From Photorhabdus bodei (GTDB lineage Bacteria; Pseudomonadota; Gammaproteobacteria; Enterobacterales; Enterobacteriaceae): a DNA stretch of 64,000 nt. The notes below the pieces were generated by a model. It was given only the letters and a program-made list of their open reading frames with translations, was not told where the DNA came from and searched no databases. This document shows, piece by piece, positions 35,542-44,701 of the stretch; the stretch's first letter is position 1; each line of letters begins with the position of its first letter. Location of the stretch: assembly GCF_003287735.1 (NCBI RefSeq), contig NZ_NSCM01000007.1, positions 123,285 to 187,284 on the forward strand, written 5' to 3'. A program made the translations under genes and the position numbers.

Positions 35542-36435
35542 ATGTCTCCTTCCAAGCTCCAAAAGAGTACCTTTCCATTAATACCTGTAATACTGTTACT
35601 GCTTGCCATGACATCAATTCAGGGTGGTGCTTCTCTTGCCAAAACGCTGTTTCCGGTCATCGGTGCACCGGGTGTTACCGCACTGCGCCTAGGTCTTGGA
35701 ACTATCATTCTGTTTATTATTTTTAAACCTTGGCGCTTGCGTTTTAGCCGAAAATCCATCATGCCACTGCTGACATATGGTATTGCTCTTGGCGCGATGA
35801 ATTATACATTCTATATGGCACTGGCAACTATTCCTTTAGGTATTGCCGTGGCTCTCGAATTCACCGGCCCATTGGCTGTAGCTATGTTCTCATCACGCCG
35901 ACCAATAGATTTTCTTTGGGTGGCATTGGTTATCGCCGGCTTAGCTTTCCTACTACCCATTGGCAATAATAATACTGATAGTTTAGATCCTATAGGGATT
36001 ATTTATGCGCTCAGCGCAGGTGTTTGCTGGGCACTGTATATTATTTTCGGCCAACGCGCCGGTGCAGGTCATGGAGCAGCAACGGTGTCTATTGGTTCAT
36101 TTATCGCTGCTATGATATTTTTCCCTGTCGGTTTGATACAAACGGGGCCAGAACTCTTATTTGATATGTCAATTCTCCCTCTGGCACTGGCAATTGCAAT
36201 TCTGTCTACTGCATTCCCATATACACTGGAAATGATTGCTCTAACCCGTTTACCTGCACAAACATTTGGTACTCTAATGAGCCTTGAACCCGCACTGGGT
36301 GCGCTATCTGGTATTGCGTTTCTGAATGAACATTTAACTATAACGCAATGGCTGGCGCTGTTCTGTATTATTTTTGCCTCCATCGGCTCTACATCAACAA
36401 TAAAAAGAAAACCTAAAATCACCGAAGTCGATTAA
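35542..36435 (+). CDS. rhtA: Threonine/homoserine exporter RhtA
   Basis: EamA/DMT-type exporter of 297 residues with two five-segment repeats. The N-terminal LLLAMTSIQGGASLAKTLFP, GAPGVTALRLGLGT, and the C-terminal EMIALTRLPAQTFGTLMSLEPALGALSG match E. coli RhtA closely. It exports threonine, homoserine and related amino acids from the cytoplasm. It is a single gene with a terminator at 36465-36497. Confidence 0.95.
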   Translation: MSPSKLQKSTFPLIPVILLLLAMTSIQGGASLAKTLFPVIGAPGVTALRLGLGTIILFIIFKPWRLRFSRKSIMPLLTYGIALGAMNYTFYMALATIPLGIAVALEFTGPLAVAMFSSRRPIDFLWVALVIAGLAFLLPIGNNNTDSLDPIGIIYALSAGVCWALYIIFGQRAGAGHGAATVSIGSFIAAMIFFPVGLIQTGPELLFDMSILPLALAIAILSTAFPYTLEMIALTRLPAQTFGTLMSLEPALGALSGIAFLNEHLTITQWLALFCIIFASIGSTSTIKRKPKITEVD

Positions 36436-36464
36436 TCATTTTATTTAATCGAAATAAAATAAAA

Positions 36465-36497
36465 ATCGGAGGGATAAAGCCATTCTCCGGTTTTTTT
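36465..36497 (+). terminator. rhtA terminator
   Basis: Stem CGGAG / CTCCG with a 13-base loop, followed by G and seven T residues. Confidence 0.75.
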
Positions 36498-36761
36498 ATA
36501 AATAAAAAACTCATTCATGACAAAATTACTCAACAGATTTACCTAATAAATTATTATATTTTTCAATATTAATCTAAAAATTTTATGGTGGATATTTTCC
36601 TATAAAAATTAACTATTGATTTAATAGGAATAAACTATATGATTTAAGACTAATATCGAGTTACATTCATCTCATCAATGAAAAACTCATTATTAACATC
36701 CAGGGGAAATTATTATGGAGACTGCCAAATTAGTCAAAACAGAGACATCCACACTACTTTA

Positions 36762-36844
36762 TATACCCTATGGATTTCAAGATGCATCGCGGCGGCAAGG
36801 GAGTGAATCCCCGGGAGCATAGATAACTATGCTCCCGGGGATTC
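36762..36844 (+). repeat. Rearranged ERIC element with duplicated inverted arm (copy 12)
   Basis: Begins as a normal ERIC (TATACCCTATGGATTTCAAG and GAATCCCCGGGAGCATAG). After the centre it turns back into an exact inverted copy of its own left core instead of the normal right arm. The result is an 18-bp perfect inverted repeat (36805-36822 and 36827-36844) with loop ATAA. The element then runs straight into a toxin gene fragment. A short reading frame beginning at 36715 (ATG with AGGGG upstream) runs into the ERIC and ends there; it may be the 5' stub of another gene. Confidence 0.85.
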
Positions 36845-37093
36845 GTGACCCGATAGCGAAATCAAAAATTTCGTCGCGGGTTAACCGGATGGTCACAGGA
36901 AATTTTGGTGATCATAAACCATGCAGAGTAAGGTGTCTGGGAACTTCGTATAGATCAAGGGCCGGGCTACAGGGTTTACTACGGCCAGGTTGGTAATGAG
37001 ATTGTTTTGCTGTTACTTGGAGGCGATAAACGCACCCAAGATGCTGATATAGATCAGGCTATTGCATGCCTGAAAGATTACTTAAAGAGGTGA
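36845..37093 (+). pseudogene. RelE/HigB-type toxin gene, 5'-truncated and frameshifted
   Basis: Reading from the ERIC junction gives RDPIAKSKISSRVNRMVTGN then FGDHKPCR in one frame. The next frame continues WELRIDQGPGYRVYYGQ and ends LKDYLKR-stop at 37091-37093. Together these make the typical body of a RelE/ParE-type (Gp49/HigB) toxin that pairs with a HigA-like antitoxin. The frame changes near 36929; removing one base there would join the parts. The N-terminal third is missing and replaced by the ERIC arm, and no start codon is available. The toxin should be inactive. The last bases overlap the ribosome site of the antitoxin gene. Confidence 0.8.
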
Positions 37094-37095
37094 TT

Positions 37096-37407
37096 ATGAC
37101 CAAAGCACGTTTACATGATGATGCGATGGTGCAGCTTCTCCGCGAAGACCCTGAATTTGCGCAACACTATCTGCATCAGGCTTTTGTTGATATGGATGAA
37201 GAAGGCGAGCAGGAAGCGTTTCTAATGGCATTGCGCCACGTAGTAGAGGCGCGTGGAGGAATAGCTCAAATTGCTGACAAAGCAGGCATTTCTCGTGAGA
37301 CGCTGTATCGCACACTGTCGCCGAAAGGCAATCCGACACTCAAAACTCTGCGTAGCGTAGTTGCAGCAACAGGATTCCAATTCTCGCATATTGCTGCGAT
37401 AGCTTAG
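37096..37407 (+). CDS. HigA-like antitoxin (addiction module antidote family)
   Basis: A 103-residue protein with a C-terminal helix-turn-helix (about 55-90, with GIAQIADKAGISRETLYRTL). It is followed by the SPKGNPTLKTL motif typical of the HI1420-type addiction module antidotes. These bind and neutralise RelE/ParE-like toxins and repress the operon. I start at 37096, where AAAGAGG lies upstream; a longer in-frame start at 37066 is inside the toxin end and unlikely. The neighbouring toxin is broken, so this is an orphan antitoxin, perhaps kept to protect against related toxins or simply not yet lost. Confidence 0.8.
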   Translation: MTKARLHDDAMVQLLREDPEFAQHYLHQAFVDMDEEGEQEAFLMALRHVVEARGGIAQIADKAGISRETLYRTLSPKGNPTLKTLRSVVAATGFQFSHIAAIA

Positions 37408-37628
37408 TCTTTGATTAATAAGAATGATAAAGTCTGGATGGCGATAATATAAGCAGAAACTTAAGGCTGCTCTTCCCTGTAATCGCCATCTTCTACATCC
37501 CGCCAGACTGTCATGGCACAGCATCAAAGGTGGCTGATTGCATCGTCCACAAAAACTAGAATACGGGTATAAGAAAAATGGTGAGACTTTCAATTACATC
37601 GGACTGAGTGATGCCTAATTTGCCTTCA

Positions 37629-39776
37629 TTATTGCCTTCCTTGCAAAAGAGTATTCATGTCCCCAATTTCTGTCTCTGAAAGAACTTCCGGCTGCTCAAT
37701 AGGGAAAATGGGCAGAGCCTGCAACAATCTTGGGCCATACCTTTTGCTCAGTAAGCGCCTGTCATAAATCACCACATCACCATAACATTCATGGCTACGG
37801 ATAAGTCTTCCTACTTGCTGAATCAGGCTAAAAGAAGCACTTGGTAAACTCTGCACTTCAAAAGGATAACGCTTAAGTGATTTCAACCACTCGCTTTCAG
37901 TAATAATGACTGGATTATTCACTGGCGGAAATGAGATTTTTTGAATGTGAACTTGGGACAGATAATCCCCCTTTAAATCCAGCCCTTCCGCAAAAGATTG
38001 CAATCCAATCAAAACACTACACTGCCCTTCATTGATACGCTGACAATGTGTTTCCACTAACCGATAACGTGGCTGATCCCCTTGCACAAGTAACATCAGA
38101 CGTAAATCCGTTACATAAGAGAGAAAGATATCCATCGCCCTCTGACTGCTGAACAAAACCAACATGCCTTTATGTTGCCGCCTCAGCAATTGAGCTCTGA
38201 AATAACACGCCATCTCTTGCAAATGAGCGGTTTCATTGTGCAGTGTCGGCTCCCATGACATTTTGGGAATAACCAGTTTGCCCTGCCGTACATGATCAAA
38301 AGGTGATGACAATGCGACAAAACGGTCGCCTGCTTTTTCAGTCAACCCAGTCAACTCCTGAATACGGGAAAAACTATTCAGAGAACGAAGCGTTGCCGAT
38401 GTCACAACCACATGAGGAATGCTACGCCAAAGCAGTTGATTAAGCTGTTCGCTGACTCTGATACCGGCACAATGAAAATAGAGGTGTGACTGATTTTTCT
38501 CATCACGGCGTCTAAGCCATTTTGATACCGGCGCACTGGATGACTCTTCCAACGCTGCTAAACGCCACAGCTTAGTCATATTTTCAAAATATCCAAGCGT
38601 ACGACTGGTATGCAAAATAGACCGATGCAATCTGACAATATCCTGTTTAGCCGTCCGCTCAGTCAAATCATTCAGTATCGCTTCCGCCAAACCCCGTAAA
38701 CCGTCGGTCAATTTAAATAGCTGCTGGCAGCAAAGTAGCAAGTTATCCGGTAATTTACCCATCTCAAACAAATACTCATCGACTTCATTCTTTTCAGGTA
38801 AAAACGCCTGAGTGATAATTGCGAGCTCTCTAAAGCATTCCCGTAGTTTTTCACTGTGTTCATTAAGGCGACTAGCATTAGCTAAGCGTGGTGGCTTTGC
38901 CGGATGGAATTGCACCAGATATTGCTCAACATGACGAACAAAAGTATCTAATTGACCATTAAGTTGAAACAGAGTGATTTCCCCCTCCACTTCCAGAGAA
39001 TCCCTGGCAACATCCGGTATATGGTGTCCTTCGTCGAGTACCAATAACAAATTTTTAGCATCAGGGAGTACCGATTCACTCTCCAATGCCGCCATCACTA
39101 ACGCATGGTTAGCGACCACCACATCGACATTTTCTATCTCACGGCGAGCAATAAAAAATGGGCAACGATGGTAATACTGACAGTTACGTCCCAAACAATT
39201 TGCTTTATCCGTACTCACTTTCCCCCACAAAGCATCGGACAAAGCCAATTTATGGTGATCACGCAACCCATCCCAGGCAAAAGTTGTGTAATCACTACGC
39301 AACCGACGACACAATTCCCTCTCTTCACTACTGGCAAGCTCTGTTTTGTCCTCAACCAAAAACATAAGATCGATCTGCTCACTCTCGGTTGCACAGATAG
39401 CGTCAAGATTGCGTGGGCAAACATAACGACCACGACCAAAAGCACCGGTGAATTTCAGATCGGGAATAATTTTACGCAACAGAGGAAGGTCTTTACTGTA
39501 AATCTGATCTTGTAAAGCGACATTCGCCGTACTCACGACCAATGGCTTACTTTCCGCTCTGCTGATAGCAATCCCAGGTAGCAGATAAGAAAGGGTTTTA
39601 CCGATTCCCGTTGGTGCCTCAATAACCAAATGACGACCTTCCTGATCCGCCAGCGTTTTTGCAACTTCGGCAATCATCTGCCGCTGCGGAGCACGAGAAA
39701 TAAAACCATTAATATGTTGAGGTAATGCCTTATACCACTGACTTATCTGATTTTTTATTGAATTGGAAAGTGCCAT
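37629..39776 (-). CDS. dinG: ATP-dependent DNA helicase DinG
   Basis: XPD-like superfamily 2 helicase of 715 residues, with an iron-sulfur cluster, that unwinds forks, R-loops and G-quadruplexes. The Walker A is EAPTGIGKTLSYL and the DEAH-like box is VLDEGHHIPD. The Fe-S cysteines lie in GRYVCPRN and KANCLGRNCQYYHRCPFF, and motif VI is LIQQVGRLIR. It matches E. coli DinG throughout, with a shorter basic tail. I see no convincing LexA box (CTGT-N8-ACAG) in the upstream 150 bases, although dinG is an SOS gene in E. coli. Confidence 0.95.
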   Translation of the reverse strand: MALSNSIKNQISQWYKALPQHINGFISRAPQRQMIAEVAKTLADQEGRHLVIEAPTGIGKTLSYLLPGIAISRAESKPLVVSTANVALQDQIYSKDLPLLRKIIPDLKFTGAFGRGRYVCPRNLDAICATESEQIDLMFLVEDKTELASSEERELCRRLRSDYTTFAWDGLRDHHKLALSDALWGKVSTDKANCLGRNCQYYHRCPFFIARREIENVDVVVANHALVMAALESESVLPDAKNLLLVLDEGHHIPDVARDSLEVEGEITLFQLNGQLDTFVRHVEQYLVQFHPAKPPRLANASRLNEHSEKLRECFRELAIITQAFLPEKNEVDEYLFEMGKLPDNLLLCCQQLFKLTDGLRGLAEAILNDLTERTAKQDIVRLHRSILHTSRTLGYFENMTKLWRLAALEESSSAPVSKWLRRRDEKNQSHLYFHCAGIRVSEQLNQLLWRSIPHVVVTSATLRSLNSFSRIQELTGLTEKAGDRFVALSSPFDHVRQGKLVIPKMSWEPTLHNETAHLQEMACYFRAQLLRRQHKGMLVLFSSQRAMDIFLSYVTDLRLMLLVQGDQPRYRLVETHCQRINEGQCSVLIGLQSFAEGLDLKGDYLSQVHIQKISFPPVNNPVIITESEWLKSLKRYPFEVQSLPSASFSLIQQVGRLIRSHECYGDVVIYDRRLLSKRYGPRLLQALPIFPIEQPEVLSETEIGDMNTLLQGRQ

Positions 39777-39932
39777 TGGATTCTACTGCTATGAAATCGA
39801 AGCGCTATTGTCCCACAGAGCAGAAATGAAATCAGCTTCATGTCGAGGCAATAATCATTAAATTAGTGAGCACCTTGTCAGCTATTCAGAACGCTATATA
39901 CTGCCTATTTTCTACAACACCTGAGAACAATA

Positions 39933-40094
39933 ATGAAAAAGCTCCTTATCATTTTCATCGCTATCTTTGCATTTGGTTCAATTGGCGGCGTATTCTTGGC
40001 GGGCCTTAATATGTATACCCGTTCAACCACACCGATAGAATCACCAACCAGCCAACAACCAGAAACCACCACAGCGCCGGCACAACAACAATAA
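39933..40094 (+). CDS. Small single-pass membrane protein (53 residues), unknown
   Basis: An open frame MKKLLIIFIAIFAFGSIGGV... with one hydrophobic segment (residues 3-26) and a tail rich in Thr, Pro and Gln that ends PAQQQ. I do not recognise a family. The N-terminus could be a signal or a membrane anchor; there is no lipobox Cys. It lies between divergent dinG and sseA, with only a weak purine-rich ribosome site (GAGAACA). The regular amphipathic design makes it a plausible real gene, but evidence is limited. Confidence 0.45.
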   Translation: MKKLLIIFIAIFAFGSIGGVFLAGLNMYTRSTTPIESPTSQQPETTTAPAQQQ

Positions 40095-40177
40095 CGGGCT
40101 GTAACACGTAGTGCCTATCCCAATAGGGCTATTTTATCCTTGTATCTAATTCATCTTCGTATCAAGTGAGGGACCCC

Positions 40178-41014
40178 ATGAATAACGCATACTTTGTCAC
40201 TCCACAATGGCTAAAAGATCATCTTGATGATAAGAATCTCGTCATCCTTGATGCAACCGCCCCACCACCACCTCAACAGATTGATTGTCATAAACTTTGG
40301 CTGGATACCCATATTCCCGGCACCCAATTTTTTGATTTAGACAAAATTGCCAATCATCAAAGTGGATTACCTCACATGCTGCCCGACCCGCAAACTTTTA
40401 GTCAGGCTGTTGGCGCAATGGGGATCAGTAAAAATCATTTAGTCGTGATTTATGACCAAGGCAATATGTTCTCTGCCCCTCGTGCATGGTGGACATTTAA
40501 GATATTCGGTAGCCACAACGTCCGTATTCTTGATGGCGGTTTACAAGGCTGGCAACAGGCAGGATTGCCAACAGAATCAGGTGAAGTGAAACGTAATCCT
40601 CAAATCTTTAGTGCCGATTTTGATGCCGACAAAGTAAAATCACTGGAACAAATGCTGGATGCGCTAAATGATCAACAAACCCAAATTGTCGATGCCAGAG
40701 CAACAGACCGCTTTCAAGCTAAAGCACCAGAACCACGCCCCGGATTAAGAATGGGCCATATTCCTGGCAGTAAAAACGTTCCGTGGACGATGTTGATAGA
40801 GAATGGTCACTTTAAATCAGGAACTGAAATTACCGATATTTTCCATAAGCAAGGCATCGATTTAAACAAACCGGTTATCACCAGTTGTGGATCGGGTATG
40901 ACTGCTGCCGTTTTAGTATTGGGTTTAGATATCATCGGCAAGAAAGATGTTTATTTATATGATGGATCATGGGCTGAATGGGGGGCAGACAATAGCCTGC
41001 CACTTGAGAAATAA
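40178..41014 (+). CDS. sseA: 3-mercaptopyruvate sulfurtransferase SseA
   Basis: Two-domain rhodanese-like enzyme that transfers sulfur from 3-mercaptopyruvate. The active-site loop in the second domain is CGSGMTA with Cys237, typical of mercaptopyruvate (not thiosulfate) sulfurtransferases. The linker has RPGLRMGHIPGSKNVPW. I start at ATG 40178, with GTGAGGG upstream, giving 278 residues close to the E. coli 281; a GTG four codons earlier is possible. It is a single gene at the left border of the lipase/microcin accessory region. Confidence 0.93.
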   Translation: MNNAYFVTPQWLKDHLDDKNLVILDATAPPPPQQIDCHKLWLDTHIPGTQFFDLDKIANHQSGLPHMLPDPQTFSQAVGAMGISKNHLVVIYDQGNMFSAPRAWWTFKIFGSHNVRILDGGLQGWQQAGLPTESGEVKRNPQIFSADFDADKVKSLEQMLDALNDQQTQIVDARATDRFQAKAPEPRPGLRMGHIPGSKNVPWTMLIENGHFKSGTEITDIFHKQGIDLNKPVITSCGSGMTAAVLVLGLDIIGKKDVYLYDGSWAEWGADNSLPLEK

Positions 41015-41507
41015 TTAAATATCATAGGGCATATTCACTTTATGCCCTTTAATTATTTTAACATAAACAAATAGATATATTTTTCAGTAATCAAATAGCA
41101 TCCAATCAAATAAGTTCCATATCGTTATATTTCATAACCCTATCTATTAATTTCTCAATAAAGATTATTATCTATCAATCATAGTTATATGAAATAATCA
41201 AACGAACATATTTGCAAATTTAAATATTATTATTATCAACTTAAAATTCAACTCTGTTTTTTATTTAGAAATAAGATTAAGATATTATTCCAACAGGGAT
41301 TATCTTTAGAGGAAATACATAAGGAGACCAGCACCAAGATTGGTTTAAAACCCATTGATTTTTATCTGGAATATTACCCTATTCCACGCTTTACCACAAA
41401 GAAATAAAAATAAAACACCCCTATGCAATGGGTTATAAAAAGTTGAATATTGATACTTTTACCAGAGCATAATATCAAAATTTATATTATAAAAATGGAG
41501 AGTAAAA
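41015..41507. other. AT-rich gap before the lipase array
   Basis: No gene I can support. A stretch ending TAA at 41407 stays open for about 45 codons (…LSLEEIHKETSTKIG…) but has no start codon, and I cannot assign it to a family; it may be a remnant of a lost gene. The final bases hold GGAGAG, the ribosome site of the first lipase gene. Confidence 0.35.
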
Positions 41508-42632
41508 ATGACTATTTCGCTTAAAGATCAAAGAATAAATCTCGCGCTCAGCTTTATCAGTGGTGCAGGGAGTATAATAAATGAAAAACCAGAACCAACT
41601 ATGGTTGCAGAAGATATTCAAACATCATTGGAAAAGAGCAGAGTGACAGCCAACAGATTTTCTATTATTTGGGGGCCTGCCATTTTTCGCGTTGATAACG
41701 GAAAAAACACCAAGGATAATAAGGACGACCACGTTTTATTCATTGTAAAAAATCGCAAGATTCCCCATGATTATCGCATCGTTATCCGAGGATCATGGTC
41801 TGATGTTAACTGGCAAGTTGAAAATTTTGCTGTACATGAAACAGTAAACTGGTCACTTTGGGATCAAAATATCCCTGAAGAGTTTGAAGATGCTAAGATC
41901 TCTTATGGAACCCATGTAGCATTAAACTATATTGTTAATCAAGTAAAAAGTAACAATATTCCTGGTTATGGAGAATCACTCATTGAGGCAATTAATAAAA
42001 TTGCTTCGGAAAAAGGCATACACAATATTACCATCACCGGTCACAGTTTGGGTGGTATTCTCGCTTCTACCCTTGGATTGTATTTAAAACGTTTATACCT
42101 TAATAAAGGGAACAATAATATTCGTATTCATGTTTGCTCTTTTGCCAACCCAAATACCGGTAATGATATTTTTTCATCTTATATTAAATCTGTTTTTAAT
42201 GACACTTCAACAACCCGCTATAAAAGCCATTTTTTAAGGATATATAATCGTAAAGATGTTATTTCCCTCATCTGGAACCTGGATGGATTAGAAAAAATTC
42301 CAACTATCTATGAACCATTAATTAAATTAGATGAGAAATTAATTAACAGATTTAAAAAGATTGTTCTTCTCGTACAAGATAAGGGTTACACCAAACTCAC
42401 GCCAGATTTACCTTTTACAGCACCTATTGCAGAACTGGACCTCAATAAACAAGTTGTTTTCCAACATATTAAGGCCTATGCCAATCAATATGGCATGAAT
42501 TTAGTGGAAGTTAATGACGGCACTCAACCACCTATTGATGATATTGTGGTTATTAATAGTAATTTATCTCAAGATATTGTCGCTTATTTTTTATCGATAC
42601 CTCTGCCTGAGGATAACATGAACATTGCATAA
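41508..42632 (+). CDS. Class 3 lipase-like protein, paralogue 1
   Basis: Alpha/beta hydrolase of 374 residues resembling fungal-type class 3 lipases. The nucleophile elbow is TGHSLGG with Ser180. The likely acid is Asp250 in IYNRKD and the likely base is His320 in VFQHIKAY. The upstream RIVIRGSW block fits the oxyanion-side strand. No signal peptide is visible. It is the most divergent of four tandem copies (here NPNTGND and VISLIW replace GPTAGND and VPLAW). Photorhabdus lipases near toxin genes have been linked to toxin release, but a link here is inference. A hairpin follows at 42668. Confidence 0.78.
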   Translation: MTISLKDQRINLALSFISGAGSIINEKPEPTMVAEDIQTSLEKSRVTANRFSIIWGPAIFRVDNGKNTKDNKDDHVLFIVKNRKIPHDYRIVIRGSWSDVNWQVENFAVHETVNWSLWDQNIPEEFEDAKISYGTHVALNYIVNQVKSNNIPGYGESLIEAINKIASEKGIHNITITGHSLGGILASTLGLYLKRLYLNKGNNNIRIHVCSFANPNTGNDIFSSYIKSVFNDTSTTRYKSHFLRIYNRKDVISLIWNLDGLEKIPTIYEPLIKLDEKLINRFKKIVLLVQDKGYTKLTPDLPFTAPIAELDLNKQVVFQHIKAYANQYGMNLVEVNDGTQPPIDDIVVINSNLSQDIVAYFLSIPLPEDNMNIA

Positions 42633-42667
42633 ATCGATTACACTTTTTCTCTATTTTATCTAAAATC

Positions 42668-42696
42668 AATGGAGCTTTTATTATAAAGGCTCCATT
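42668..42696 (+). terminator. Terminator of lipase gene 1
   Basis: Stem AATGGAGC-TTT / AAA-G-GCTCCATT. Related hairpins (TGGAGCC or TGGAACC with GGTTCCA) follow paralogues 2 and 4, so the 3' end was duplicated with the gene. Confidence 0.65.
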
Positions 42697-43049
42697 AAAC
42701 AAAATTGACTTAAATATAATAATAAAATAACCGCCATATATGATTAAAATATCAATGATTTACAATCATCCCCAATAACACCATTCACAGAAATAATTAA
42801 AAAGTTATTTATATATTACCAACATTGAATAATTAAGATAATCCTAAAAGATAGCAATAATATTTAACCGTAATTATTCAATATATAATTTAGAACGTTT
42901 GCTTTTAATTTCAAAATAAATAATTTATATTCTAGCATAAAATAAAAAATCCATATATATATTTGACAGATTTAAAAGTTATTATTAACTTTAAGTTAAA
43001 TTATGTTTTATCCAATATAGGAATAGTAAAAGAATTAAATATTGATATT

Positions 43050-43176
43050 TATACCCTATGGATTTCAAGATGGATCGCGACGGCAAGGGAGAGAATCCCC
43101 GGGAGCATAGGTAACTATGTGACCGGGGTGAGCGAGTGCAGCCAACAAAGAGGCAACTTTAAAGATGACGGATATA
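43050..43176 (+). repeat. ERIC element, copy 13
   Basis: Full-length copy TATACCCTATGGATTTCAAG to AAAGATGACGGATATA, ending 50 bases before lipase gene 2. It interrupts leader sequence that is shared with paralogues 3 and 4. Confidence 0.9.
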
Positions 43177-43226
43177 AACAGATAGCTCGCATTAATACTT
43201 ATTACATGAACAAATAGGGAGTAAAA

Positions 43227-44345
43227 ATGACTATTTCTCGTGAAGTTCAAAAAACAAATCTCGCCCTAAGCTTCATTATTAACTCTGGAGGTATAAAAAC
43301 TAGCAAACCAGAACCGGGCATTGTTTCGGAAAATATCCAAAGATCATTGGAAAGCAGTAAAGCAACAGCAAATAAATTCACTATCATTTGGGGACCCGCG
43401 GTGTTTCGTGTTGGTGACGTTGGTAGGAAAAAAAGCGTTATAGATAAAAAAGACGATCATGTTTTATTCATTGTGCAAAATCGCCATGATCCAAATGACT
43501 ATCGCGTTGTTATTCGGGGATCATGGTCCGATATTAACTGGCTTAATGAAGATATTATTGTCTGTGAAACTCAAGATTGGGCACGATGGGATTCAAGATC
43601 ACCTGAAAATGCCAAGATAGCCTATGGAACCGACATGGCATTAGGCTATATCATTGACCAAATGAAAAGCAATAATTCTCCGGGTTATGGAGAATCTCTC
43701 ACTGATGCGATTGATAAAATAGCCCTAAAAGAAGGAATACAAAACATTACTATTACAGGACACAGTTTGGGAGGCGTACTATCTTCTACCATTGGTTTAT
43801 ATCTAAAGAGACGATATCTTGATAAAGGAAATAATAATATTCGGATTAATGTTTGTGCTTTTGCAGGACCAACTGCTGGTAACGATGTTTTCGCATCCTA
43901 CTCTGAATCTATTTTCAATGACATATCAGTAGCCGGTTATAAAAGTAATTTTCTAAGAATTCATAATAGCCTGGATGTGGTTCCCCTAGCCTGGCATATA
44001 AAAGGTTTGGAGAAAGTTAAAGCTATCTATCCAGTGTTAACTGTAACAATTAATGCTCTTATCCTCTCTGTTTTTAATAAGAATTACACTCAAATTTCCC
44101 CAGATTTCCCTATTCATTCACAGATTCCAATATCACCAATAGTGTCGTTTGATGATTTACTGGTTAATATTGGCAATCAACATACTCATGCCTATGCCAA
44201 AGAGTATGATATGAGTTTTATCACCATTGATGATAATTCAAATATACCGACTGATTACGATATTGTTGTAGTTAATGATAGCCTATCCGAAAGTATTGTC
44301 GATCTCTTCAAATTTCTAACCAAAGATAAAATCAATATTACATAA
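43227..44345 (+). CDS. Class 3 lipase-like protein, paralogue 2
   Basis: A 372-residue paralogue with Ser180 in TGHSLGG and Asp250 in IHNSLDVVPLAW. A His candidate lies in NQHTHAYAKEYDMSF, where paralogue 1 has FQHIKAY. Shared blocks include MTISREVQKTNLALSFI, FTIIWGPAVFRVG and AFAGPTAGND. No secretion signal is present. Its start is supported by AGGGAG seven bases upstream. The ERIC directly before it separates it from the ancestral leader, so its regulation may differ from the others. Confidence 0.78.
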   Translation: MTISREVQKTNLALSFIINSGGIKTSKPEPGIVSENIQRSLESSKATANKFTIIWGPAVFRVGDVGRKKSVIDKKDDHVLFIVQNRHDPNDYRVVIRGSWSDINWLNEDIIVCETQDWARWDSRSPENAKIAYGTDMALGYIIDQMKSNNSPGYGESLTDAIDKIALKEGIQNITITGHSLGGVLSSTIGLYLKRRYLDKGNNNIRINVCAFAGPTAGNDVFASYSESIFNDISVAGYKSNFLRIHNSLDVVPLAWHIKGLEKVKAIYPVLTVTINALILSVFNKNYTQISPDFPIHSQIPISPIVSFDDLLVNIGNQHTHAYAKEYDMSFITIDDNSNIPTDYDIVVVNDSLSESIVDLFKFLTKDKINIT

Positions 44346-44365
44346 TCTTATTATGTATAATATAA

Positions 44366-44390
44366 GTGGAGCCTTTATTAAAGGTTCCAT
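44366..44390 (+). terminator. Terminator of lipase gene 2
   Basis: Stem GTGGAGCCTTT / AAAGGTTCCAT with a four-base loop, 20 bases after the stop. It is homologous to the hairpins after paralogues 1 and 4. Confidence 0.65.
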
Positions 44391-44640
44391 TCATTGCAAT
44401 AAATGACTTTCCATAAGCAGCGTTATAAATAACCTTTCAAAGATGTAATGATATTTTTATAGAATTATTTAGCATGTCATTTTTATCACTTACCTTTAAT
44501 TTCATAATAAATAATTTACGTGTTGTCAAATAAAATAACATTAAAAACCCTTTGCACATATTTGACAAATTCAAAATTCATTATTAACTTTAAACTTAAC
44601 TATATTTTTATTTAAACGGAAGACCCAAAAAATTAAACCT

Positions 44641-44662
44641 TGATGTTTGAGCCAAAGCATCA
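44641..44662. promoter_or_regulatory. Conserved upstream inverted repeat, lipase gene 3
   Basis: TGATGTTTGAGCCAAAGCAT plus CA forms TGATG / CATCA arms. The same 22-bp element, with changes, lies before paralogue 4 (46190-46211). It is about 40 bases upstream of the start and may be an operator or a leader hairpin. Confidence 0.4.
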
Positions 44663-44701
44663 GATCAACATTTACCATATGAAAAAATGGGAGGGGTAAA
44701 A

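Noticed and set aside
39777..39932. LexA box expected upstream of dinG
   Set aside because: I searched by eye for CTGT-N8-ACAG and found no convincing match.
41297..41407. Open stretch LSLEEIHKETSTKIGLKPID ending in a stop before lipase gene 1
   Set aside because: There is no start codon and I could not assign a family. It may be a gene remnant, but evidence is too thin for a pseudogene call.
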